Shown: piece after piece, positions 1 through 5,408 of the stretch
Layout: every line of letters begins with the position of its first letter
Numbering within the stretch: position 1 is the stretch's first letter
Assembly (NCBI GenBank): GCA_945947845.1
Contig: CAMEZN010000027.1
Span: forward strand, 1-10,343
Source of the DNA: an uncultured Mucispirillum sp.
GTDB taxonomy: Bacteria > Chrysiogenota > Deferribacteres > Deferribacterales > Mucispirillaceae
Direction of reading: 5' to 3'
Length of the DNA stretch: 10,343 nt
The notes under the pieces: generated by a model
Told to the model about the DNA's origin: nothing
The model's database searches: none
The model's input: only the letters and a program-made list of their open reading frames with translations
Program-made: the position numbers and the translations under genes

Positions 1-1
1 G

Positions 2-85
2 CTTAGCTATGTGGAAATATTAAGCGGTAATATGGAAATAGTGGAGTTATTAAATAAAATACAGTCTATGCTTGCAGCAAAATAA
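2..85 (+). CDS. 3' end of an unidentified protein gene (partial)
   Basis: The second forward frame is open from the window edge to a TAA at 83-85 and encodes 27 residues ending in IQSMLAAK. The peptide is amphipathic and leucine/isoleucine-rich, as in a C-terminal helix, but it is too short to assign to a family. The stop lies directly against the stop of the convergent gene at 86, and this clean junction is the main reason to believe the frame is real. It could also be chance, because the start lies outside the window. Confidence 0.45.
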   Translation, partial: LSYVEILSGNMEIVELLNKIQSMLAAK

Positions 86-1039
86 TTAAAAATAATCTTC
101 TATGCTGCTGTCTTTTCTATAACTTTTTATATCTTTTATATTCCTGTCTTTTATTTTATCTTTTGTCTCATTAATACTGCCTGTAAGTAAAGGCGATTTT
201 TTATTATGAAGTTTAAAGTTTTTGTATGCTGTATCTTTATTTATATTAGCATAGCAGTATAAACAATTATGTATACATGTATTATATTCGCCTATATCTA
301 TACATTTTATACAGCCGCATTGAGTCCGCTGGTTATCTTTTGGTGCTGTTATTTTATAGCCTGTGATTTTTTCAATTAGTTCATCATCAATACATTTTCC
401 ATGGTGTATACCAAAGTGTTCTAAATCAATCTGTTCTGCACAGCTTTCAATTTTAAGGTTATAATTTTTGGCAGTATCTGCAAAATATTCTGCCATTATA
501 CACATTTCTTCTGCTGAAATTTCCTTAATATTTAACTGCTTTATATTTTTAGATATTTTCTTATAATCATCAAGAAAGCTGAATACAATCTTTTTAGTAT
601 AAGGTGCCAGCAAATCACAAAGCCTTGCAAAAGCTTTTTTATGAAAATCTATAGTGTAGTTATCACTTAATATTACAGGGTCATATCGCAGTATTACTTT
701 TTCACTGCCTATTTTTTCAGACAATTTTTTAAATGTTTCTACAATTTCTTTTTTATCCTGCACTTTTTCTTCTAAATCTTTTTTATATGGAGTAATAGTA
801 TATTGAAAATAATATTTATATCCAAGTTCGTCTATTTCATCTAAATATTTGTGAATTGGTTTAGAATTTTTAGTCCAGAATACAATAGCATCAACATTTT
901 CTGGGGATAAAGGTATGCGGGAAATACTGTGAATATTAAAAGGGTTACGGACAAGTACATACTTCTGCCTTAACCTTTCCATAAACCATTCAGCATAAAA
1001 TGCAGGAATATCTGTCCTGCGGGAAACACTTAGTATCAT
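86..1039 (-). CDS. DUF1848 family protein with C-terminal radical-SAM-like cysteine cluster
   Basis: This encodes 317 residues beginning MILSVSRRTDIPAFY, an opening typical of DUF1848 proteins, which are of unknown function. Other family-like stretches are FWTKN (about residue 55), FQYTITPY (about 79) and RYDPVI (about 118). Six cysteines cluster at about 241-262: C241, C243, C246, then a CX3CX2C set at C255, C259 and C262 followed by Tyr-Ala-Asn. CX3CX2C is the 4Fe-4S motif of radical SAM enzymes, but there it sits near the N-terminus; the C-terminal position is a known oddity of DUF1848. I chose ATG 1039 over an in-frame GTG at 1045 because the GGAG at 1045-1048 lies five bases before the ATG and overlaps the GTG. 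The gene follows the broken methyltransferase gene by 19 bases and is probably co-transcribed with it. The substrate is unknown. Confidence 0.85.
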   Translation of the reverse strand: MILSVSRRTDIPAFYAEWFMERLRQKYVLVRNPFNIHSISRIPLSPENVDAIVFWTKNSKPIHKYLDEIDELGYKYYFQYTITPYKKDLEEKVQDKKEIVETFKKLSEKIGSEKVILRYDPVILSDNYTIDFHKKAFARLCDLLAPYTKKIVFSFLDDYKKISKNIKQLNIKEISAEEMCIMAEYFADTAKNYNLKIESCAEQIDLEHFGIHHGKCIDDELIEKITGYKITAPKDNQRTQCGCIKCIDIGEYNTCIHNCLYCYANINKDTAYKNFKLHNKKSPLLTGSINETKDKIKDRNIKDIKSYRKDSSIEDYF

Positions 1040-1058
1040 AGGCACTCCATATATTTTA

Positions 1059-2033
1059 TTATTTTACTATACATAAACATTGTCTTTTATCATAAATACA
1101 AGTATCTGTACAATTATGATTCTTTAATTGTTTTTGTATATTATTAAATATTTCTCCATTTTTTAGGAAGATTTTATAATCAACTAAACTATTATAGTGT
1201 CCAAGATTATTATTTTTATCTTTATATATAACATCTATCGAAAATTGTGAATAACAATTTTTTCTAGGACATTTCATGATACTATTTGCACAACAAAATG
1301 GAATAATATATTTTAGTGTGTTACTATCGTTATCTTCTAATATATATTTTTTTACATTATTATTCATATAAATTGGTATGAATTCTTCGTAAGATTTGTC
1401 TTTAATTTCAATTTTCATACTAACATCATTAAAACATATTATACCATTTGGCTTAAGAATTTCATTACCTGCTTTTAATACACTATACCAAATATTAGTA
1501 TCATATCGTAACATTTCGCTTAAAAATTTGAAAGATAATAATATATCTATATTATTAAATGTTGTTAAAAAATTATAAATATCAATACTATTTTTAAATT
1601 CTTTTAAAGTAGTATATAGATATATTTTATGTCTCTTTTTATGTTTAAATATATCGTTATATATTTGTTTTTGAATATCTAAAGCATTTTGATTTCCATC
1701 TATAGAAAATATATTGATATTTAGCGGAGTATTTACTTCTTCTTCAATAATTTGTAATAATGCAAATAACTGACCACCTGTTCCTGAACCTAAATCTAAA
1801 ATATTAAGATTTTTATGTTTAAAATAATTATTCTTAACAAAAAATAATATTAAATCTTTTAATATAACATATGCCTCTTTATATGACCTTGGGAAATATG
1901 TTCCTAAATACTGTATATTATCTGTTTCATTATTATAAATGTTGTGTTAAATTTTTTCTTGTGTCATAGGCTGCCAGTATGTATTAAATTCTGTAATCAC
2001 ATATTCATATAGAGCAGGATTAATTTTAAGCAT
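1059..2033 (-). pseudogene. Rsm22-like class I SAM methyltransferase, interrupted by an in-frame stop
   Basis: From ATG 2033, preceded by a GGTGA ribosome-binding site, the frame reads 28 codons and meets TAA at 1949-1947. It then stays open in the same frame to the natural stop at 1061-1059, for 324 residues in all. After the stop come a YLGTYFPRSYKEAY segment and a SAM-binding motif I, ILDLGSGTGG (about residues 78-87). A later segment has CC, KCP and NCYSQFS cysteines (roughly residues 243-260), and the tail is cysteine-rich. The tyrosine-rich lead-in to motif I and the C...CP...C-x-x-F pattern resemble Rsm22/METTL17-type rRNA methyltransferase-like proteins; that assignment is inference. 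No ATG, GTG or TTG occurs in frame between the stop and codon 174, so a normal restart would lose motif I. GC is about 19% over 1501-1920, far below the neighbours. A sequencing error is the main alternative to a true nonsense mutation. Confidence 0.72.
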
Positions 2034-2079
2034 TATTTTCACCATAAACTATGTGGTATTATTATAGTATTTGCAATTA

Positions 2080-2262
2080 CTACTTATTTTTCATTTTATA
2101 TTGTATAAATGTAATAATAGCAGAAATTACAGCAGTATGTGGTAATGCATTTTTTATGCAATAAAATTTGAAACAGCCATTAAAGAAAAATAATTGATTT
2201 AGTATAATCACCACTACCCATATAATAAAAAATGTTACTAAATTATCTGTAAAAGTTTTCAT
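2080..2262 (-). CDS. Small two-helix membrane protein (60 aa), function unknown
   Basis: This encodes 60 residues with two hydrophobic stretches, about 8-28 (LVTFFIIWVVVIILNQLFFF) and about 41-54 (HTAVISAIITFIQY). A polar Cys/Lys-containing turn lies between them and the tail is basic (KMKNK), which suggests an inner-membrane hairpin with the C-terminus in the cytoplasm. A GGAG lies 10 bases upstream of the ATG, a little far but usable. It starts 24 bases after the MORN lipoprotein gene on the same strand and has no promoter of its own that I can see, so it probably shares the variable promoter at 3267-3293. I do not recognise the family. Its small size and the known envelope location of its neighbour make an envelope role plausible but unproven. 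Confidence 0.6.
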   Translation of the reverse strand: MKTFTDNLVTFFIIWVVVIILNQLFFFNGCFKFYCIKNALPHTAVISAIITFIQYKMKNK

Positions 2263-2286
2263 ATAGTTTTATCTCCATACATCTTT

Positions 2287-3234
2287 TTAGTATCCACAAT
2301 CTACGCTTAAACCGTTGTCCCAGTTTGATAGTTCTGCATTATTCCATTTTCTTCCATTTGCACATATTCCACTTACTGCTTTATTATTTTTATATGTAAT
2401 GGTTGCCCAAAATTTTCCATAGCTATTGTAGCGTTTCATTTGTCCTTCTCGCAAACCATTCTTAAATGTTGTTTGTAGAGTTAAATTACCATTTTCATCA
2501 TATTCTTTTACAATTCCTTCTATTTTACCGTTTTTGAAATTACCTTCTGATTCTAAAGCACCATTTTCATAATATCCTTTTGAAATTCCTTCTTGTTTAT
2601 CGTTTTTGAAATTGAGTTCTTTTTGTAAAGCACCGCTTTCATCATATTCTTTTACAATTCCTTCTAGTTTACCATTTTTGTAATTTGCTTCTGATTGTAA
2701 AGCTCCGCTTTCATAATAGAATTTTTCAATTCCTTCTAGTTTACCGTTTTTGAAATTACCTTCTGATTTTAAAGCTCCGCTTTCATAATAGAATTTTTCA
2801 ATTCCTTCTTGTTTATCGTTTTTGTAATTTCTTTCTTCTTGTAAAGCACCGCTTTCATAATATTTTTTTTCAATTCCTTCTAGTTTACCATTTTTGTAAT
2901 TTGCTTCTGATTTTAAAGCACCGCTTTCATAATATCCTTTTGAAATTCCTTCTAGTTTACCGTTTTGGAAATTATTTTTGACAAAAATCCCAATTGGTAA
3001 GTATACTTCTGCTTTTCCATGTGCTAATCCATTTTTTATTTGTATAAACGACCTTTTGTCTTGTGAATCACACACTGTGCCTGTTATATCTTGTTTATAT
3101 TTCCCATTAACTAGTATTCTTACATAATCTATTGAAAGATTATCTGTATAATAATCACATTTATGCCCCTTACCAGTATCACAGCCTGTAAAAAATAATA
3201 ATGCAAATAAAATTAGTATAAAATTTTTATACAC
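2287..3234 (-). CDS. MORN/YwqK-like repeat lipoprotein
   Basis: This encodes 315 residues. An N-terminal lipoprotein signal (MYKNFILILFALLFFTGC) puts the predicted lipidated cysteine at residue 18, so the protein should be anchored in the envelope. A spacer of about 70 residues with two cysteines follows. Eight consecutive 24-residue units (about 91-282) then follow the pattern NGKLEGI.K.YYESGAL..E.N(Y/F)K, typical of MORN_2/YwqK-type repeats. The unique tail of 33 residues contains two cysteines. The start is GTG at 3234, set by an AAGGAG about seven bases upstream; no other start fits. Proteins of this type are often labelled 'toxin-antitoxin system YwqK family antitoxin', but nothing here shows a toxin partner. 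The repeats are thought to form beta-hairpin solenoids for protein or membrane contacts. Expression is probably controlled by the poly-C promoter just upstream, and the 60-residue membrane protein follows in the likely operon. Confidence 0.85.
   Translation of the reverse strand: MYKNFILILFALLFFTGCDTGKGHKCDYYTDNLSIDYVRILVNGKYKQDITGTVCDSQDKRSFIQIKNGLAHGKAEVYLPIGIFVKNNFQNGKLEGISKGYYESGALKSEANYKNGKLEGIEKKYYESGALQEERNYKNDKQEGIEKFYYESGALKSEGNFKNGKLEGIEKFYYESGALQSEANYKNGKLEGIVKEYDESGALQKELNFKNDKQEGISKGYYENGALESEGNFKNGKIEGIVKEYDENGNLTLQTTFKNGLREGQMKRYNSYGKFWATITYKNNKAVSGICANGRKWNNAELSNWDNGLSVDCGY
2389..2964 (-). repeat. Eight tandem 72-bp in-frame repeats inside the MORN lipoprotein gene
   Basis: Units begin at 2964, 2892, 2820, 2748, 2676, 2604, 2532 and 2460, each 72 bp or 24 codons. 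The first six are very alike at DNA level, with differences confined to a few positions (for example NGKLEG versus NDKQEG and NYK versus NFK). Units 7 and especially 8 are diverged. Variants recur in a mosaic way: NDKQEG appears in units 3 and 6. This points to recent duplication or exchange between units. Any gain or loss of whole units keeps the frame. Confidence 0.9.
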
Positions 3235-3266
3235 AATTACTCTCCTTTTTTCCTTTATTTTCCGCC

Positions 3267-3293
3267 ATTATATCATGGGGGGGGGAATGTCAA
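3267..3293 (-). promoter_or_regulatory. Consensus promoter with homopolymeric C tract in a 15-bp spacer
   Basis: On the minus strand a perfect -35 TTGACA (3293-3288) is followed by a 15-bp spacer and a perfect -10 TATAAT (3272-3267). The spacer is TT, nine C, then ATGA. The predicted transcript would start near 3260, leaving about 25 bases of leader containing an AAGGAG before GTG 3234. Both boxes match the sigma-70 consensus exactly, but the spacer is two bases below the 17-bp optimum. Two more C would restore optimal spacing. The design matches known slipped-strand phase-variable promoters. Confidence 0.8.
3277..3285. repeat. G9/C9 mononucleotide tract
   Basis: There are nine consecutive G on the plus strand, in a window that is mostly A and T and has no other G or C run of comparable length. 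It lies entirely within the spacer of the promoter at 3267-3293, four bases from the -10 box. Tracts of this length are prone to replication slippage, and copy number may be mixed within a culture. Confidence 0.95.
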
Positions 3294-3589
3294 GCTGTTT
3301 TTATGGTAAAATTAATATAAATGTGTATTTAGAATATAGAAAAGTAATGAATATCTTATATGAATAATGAAATAAATTAAAATATATTGATTATTATTTA
3401 ATCATAATACATATCACGATAATCACTAATTTTTTCATAAAAGTAACCTTTATATTATATATAATTTTATGAAGATTTTTATGCAAAGCAGGATGAAATA
3501 ATTTTAAGTTGTATTGTTGTGATAAGATACAGCATACTTGATAAATGATTTTCTGATGTTATATTGGATATTAAGTATTATTTTATTTA
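3294..3589. other. AT-rich intergenic stretch with no recognised gene
   Basis: About 300 very AT-rich bases lie between the variable promoter and the end of the 25-residue peptide gene. I see only tiny open frames. One on the minus strand (3438-3394) encodes MKKLVIIVICIMIK, resembling the start of a signal peptide. One on the plus strand (3288-3368, 26 codons) has no ribosome-binding site at a usable distance. I found no convincing RNA gene, terminator or insertion-sequence end. It may be the 3' part of the small-peptide transcript or decayed DNA. Confidence 0.5.
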
Positions 3590-3667
3590 CTAATTATATA
3601 TGAAAAAAGTAACTACATAGCCTATAAAGATAAATAAAGCAGTAAGTACAAAAAGATACCATCGCAT
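3590..3667 (-). CDS. 25-residue single-helix hydrophobic peptide
   Basis: The frame ATG 3667 to TAG 3590 encodes 25 residues starting MRWYLFVLTALFIF and ending FFIYN. It is essentially one transmembrane helix with an Arg-Trp-Tyr head. Three independent signals support translation. An AGGTG (3678-3674) lies six bases before the ATG. A near-consensus promoter (3746-3718) lies upstream with correct orientation and spacing. The hydrophobic composition is uninterrupted. The opening faintly recalls small subunits of membrane complexes such as CydX, but that is not enough for a name. It is divergent from the XRE-type regulator at 3746 and shares the control region with it, so it is probably that regulator's target. 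A membrane-active toxin, a regulatory peptide or a small complex subunit are all possible. Confidence 0.6.
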   Translation of the reverse strand: MRWYLFVLTALFIFIGYVVTFFIYN

Positions 3668-3695
3668 TATAAGCACCTGTAATCAAAAATATTTA

Positions 3696-3711
3696 ACCGT
3701 ATATATGCGGT
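3696..3711. promoter_or_regulatory. Candidate operator: 16-bp imperfect palindrome
   Basis: The sequence accgtatatatgcggt reads the same on both strands except for one mismatched pair (the fifth and twelfth bases). The ACCG/CGGT arms stand out in AT-rich DNA. The end of the palindrome coincides with the expected start point of the minus-strand promoter at 3718-3746, and it lies 35 bases upstream of the XRE regulator start. Size and position suit a dimeric Cro/C1-type repressor acting on both genes. Binding is inferred. Confidence 0.5.
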
Positions 3712-3717
3712 GTTTGA

Positions 3718-3746
3718 ATGATACTATTTTAATTAATATTTGTCAA
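3718..3746 (-). promoter_or_regulatory. Sigma-70-like promoter for the 25-residue peptide gene
   Basis: On the minus strand TTGACA (3746-3741) and TATCAT (3723-3718) are separated by exactly 17 bp; the -10 has one mismatch to consensus. Transcription would start near 3711 and give a leader of about 44 bases. The -35 box overlaps the first base of the divergent regulator's ATG at 3746, so the regulator's translation start and this promoter share DNA. Confidence 0.65.
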
Positions 3747-3973
3747 TGGATATAAATAATATTTTTGCAAAAAAGCTTAGGGAGTTAAGGAAAAGCAAAG
3801 GACTGACTCAAGAAAAACTGGCGGAAATGTCTGATATTGATTATAAATATCTGCAAAAGCTGGAAAGTAAAAATCCATCATCGCCAACATTATCAGTGCT
3901 TGAAAAATTATCTCACGGCCTTGGTATAACTTTAACGGAATTTATTAAATTTATTGAAGAAGGTAGAGAGTAG
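3746..3973 (+). CDS. Small XRE/Cro-C1-type helix-turn-helix regulator
   Basis: This encodes 75 residues and is almost entirely one HTH_3 domain (about residues 7-65). The helices LRELRKSKGLTQEKLAEMS and DYKYLQKLES carry the recognition region, followed by SPTLSVLEKLSHGLGITLTEF, a standard closing pattern of the fold. With no extra domain it should be a small DNA-binding repressor or antitoxin-like protein. The start could be ATG 3746 or an in-frame TTG at 3740; neither has a Shine-Dalgarno sequence. A TAATAT at 3734-3739 would place a transcript start almost at ATG 3746, so the mRNA may be leaderless. The stop at 3971-3973 abuts the stop of the convergent gene at 3974. The palindrome and divergent small-peptide gene upstream suggest control of both. 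Confidence 0.85.
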   Translation: MDINNIFAKKLRELRKSKGLTQEKLAEMSDIDYKYLQKLESKNPSSPTLSVLEKLSHGLGITLTEFIKFIEEGRE

Positions 3974-4444
3974 TTATATTTCTTTTGGTTTATGTATCAC
4001 TGCTTCAAGTTTAGTAATATCTATGCGGATAACATTAGTAATATTAAGTATTTTTTCGGGAAAATCATTCCATTTTCTGCCGGTATATTTTTCCATAATT
4101 AAATCAAGCCCGAAATATTTATCTTCTTTTGTTTCTAAAAATACAGGTATCCCTTCGCCATATACTGAAGTAAAGTATGAAGAATGGCCGCAGGCTGTAT
4201 CGTGAGTTTTTAAGCCGTCAAATCTGTCTGCCTGAAATGATATTTTTTCAGCATTTTTTAACAGTGGTATTTTTCTGCCATTAAGTCCTGTATGAAAGTA
4301 TATGGAATTATCATAATATGCAAAATTAACAGGCACTATATAAGATAAACCATTATCTACAAGCCCTAGACGGATAATATCCATAGATTTTAATGTTTCT
4401 ATTTTTATATTTTCATCAGTAACTATTCTGTCTTTTCTGCTCAT
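3974..4444 (-). CDS. NimA-like pyridoxamine 5'-phosphate oxidase-type FMN split-barrel protein
   Basis: This encodes 156 residues. It shows the opening typical of the family (MSRKDR), a barrel core including VPVNFAYYDNSIYFHTG (about 37-53), and the segment TACGHSSYFTSVYGEG (about 83-98) typical of nitroimidazole-resistance (Nim)-like flavin-binding proteins. The RKW and N-I-T-N-V-I-R-I-D patterns near the end also fit. Family members bind FMN and are reductase-like; a role in drug or quinone reduction is inferred, since many relatives are housekeeping proteins of unknown substrate. Its ATG overlaps the IclR stop by one base (TAATG), so translation is coupled to the regulator upstream. No intergenic base separates its stop from that of the convergent HTH gene. 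Confidence 0.85.
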   Translation of the reverse strand: MSRKDRIVTDENIKIETLKSMDIIRLGLVDNGLSYIVPVNFAYYDNSIYFHTGLNGRKIPLLKNAEKISFQADRFDGLKTHDTACGHSSYFTSVYGEGIPVFLETKEDKYFGLDLIMEKYTGRKWNDFPEKILNITNVIRIDITKLEAVIHKPKEI

Positions 4445-5226
4445 TAATTTTGATAGCCTAAGCGTTTAGATATTTCTTTTGCATATTTTTTTGCAATAGG
4501 CAGTATATCATTAACAAGCCTTTCCTGGCTCATTCTGTATCCTGGCCCTGCAACACTTATTGCTGCAACAGGTGTACCTAAGTAATCTTTTATAGGTACA
4601 GCAATACAACATACATCTTTTTCAAATTCCTGATTATCTATTGCATATTCATTTGCATTTACTTCTTTTAAATGTTTTTTTAGTTCAGGAAGTGAAGTGA
4701 TAGTATAGTCTGTATATCTTTTAAGCCTTGCACCAAGGTACATTTTATTAAGCTCGTCTTCTCCAGAAAAAGCAAGCTGAACTTTACCAATAGAGGTACA
4801 GTATGCAGGTACATCTTTACCAACACGGGATACAATACGGACTGGATGGTCAGCTTCAACTAAATCAAGATAAATTACATTGCCTTCTCTAAGTATACCT
4901 ATGTAGCATGATTCGCCTATTTCAGAAACTATTTTTTCCATAAATGGACGGGCAAGACGGAGAAAGCCAAGTTTATTAATAAACTTCTGCCCTAAATTAA
5001 ATATACCAATGCCCAGCCTGTAATTTTCTGTAGCTGGGTTTTGCTCAATATATCCGCAGGATGATAATGTAGCAAGTAAACGGAATACATTATTTTTATG
5101 CAGCCCTAAAGTTTTAGAAAGTTCTGTAACACCAAACTCATCTTTATCATAGTTTGTTCTAAATACTTCAAACAGCTGCAAGGCATGCTGAACTGACTGA
5201 ATAGATTTTACATTAGGCTTATACAT
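4444..5226 (-). CDS. IclR-family transcriptional regulator
   Basis: This encodes 260 residues. The N-terminal winged helix-turn-helix (about 8-65) includes FGVTELSKTLGLHKNNVFRL and CGYIEQNPATENYRLG. The C-terminal IclR effector-binding domain (about 75-258) has the typical stretches GESCYIGILREGNVIYL, VGKDVPAYCTSIGKVQLAF and AVPIKDYLGTPVAAISVAGP. IclR proteins sense small organic acids or aromatics as dimers or tetramers; the ligand here is unknown. I chose ATG 5226 rather than the ATG four codons upstream because a GGAG lies six bases before 5226, while the upstream ATG has no ribosome-binding site. The promoter at 5259-5287 serves it, and the Nim-like gene follows with a one-base overlap, suggesting the regulator controls, or is co-controlled with, that enzyme. 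Confidence 0.92.
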   Translation of the reverse strand: MYKPNVKSIQSVQHALQLFEVFRTNYDKDEFGVTELSKTLGLHKNNVFRLLATLSSCGYIEQNPATENYRLGIGIFNLGQKFINKLGFLRLARPFMEKIVSEIGESCYIGILREGNVIYLDLVEADHPVRIVSRVGKDVPAYCTSIGKVQLAFSGEDELNKMYLGARLKRYTDYTITSLPELKKHLKEVNANEYAIDNQEFEKDVCCIAVPIKDYLGTPVAAISVAGPGYRMSQERLVNDILPIAKKYAKEISKRLGYQN

Positions 5227-5258
5227 ACAAAACTCCATTGGATATATAGTATATTGTG

Positions 5259-5287
5259 ATTATAGAACAAGATTATAGTTTATGCAA
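5259..5287 (-). promoter_or_regulatory. Sigma-70-like promoter of the IclR-Nim operon
   Basis: On the minus strand TTGCAT (5287-5282) and a perfect TATAAT (5264-5259) are separated by 17 bp. Transcription would start near 5252, about 26 bases before ATG 5226. I see no clear IclR-type palindrome overlapping it, so autoregulation is not demonstrated. Confidence 0.65.
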
Positions 5288-5386
5288 GAAAATAATTATA
5301 AAATATAGTAAAAAAATATGTATTAATTTGTATGAAAGTAATAATATGTAGTAAAAATATAATAGTATCAATATATTATACTGATG

Positions 5387-5408
5387 CAGCTGGTTATAAA
5401 ACCAGCTG
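5387..5408 (-). terminator. Hairpin terminator after the AI-2E-family gene
   Basis: A perfect 9-bp inverted repeat (CAGCTGGTT / AACCAGCTG) with a four-base loop begins immediately after the TAA of the upstream minus-strand gene. No T run follows on that strand, so it is not a textbook intrinsic terminator. It may act with Rho, as a 3'-end stabiliser, or on the plus strand, where a T-rich stretch follows. Confidence 0.6.

Noticed and set aside
1396..1578. 60-codon plus-strand open frame opposite the methyltransferase
   Set aside because: It lies entirely within the minus-strand methyltransferase gene and has no ribosome-binding site or recognisable product.
1947..1949. Programmed read-through or recoding of the TAA
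   Set aside because: TAA is not a known selenocysteine or pyrrolysine codon and no recoding structure is apparent; mutation or sequencing error is simpler.
2389..2964. Regular 72-bp repeats considered as a CRISPR-like array
   Set aside because: Units are contiguous without unique spacers, keep a protein frame and encode MORN-type repeats; no cas genes are present.
2287..3234. Toxin-antitoxin label for the MORN lipoprotein
   Set aside because: The 'YwqK antitoxin' name is inherited annotation; this protein is a predicted envelope lipoprotein and no toxin gene is recognisable beside it.
3288..3368. 26-codon plus-strand frame just after the G9 tract
   Set aside because: The G run is only two bases from the ATG, too close to act as a ribosome-binding site, and the peptide has no notable features.
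3394..3438. 14-codon minus-strand frame resembling a signal-peptide start
   Set aside because: It is too short, with no promoter of convincing spacing; at most a remnant of an exported protein gene.
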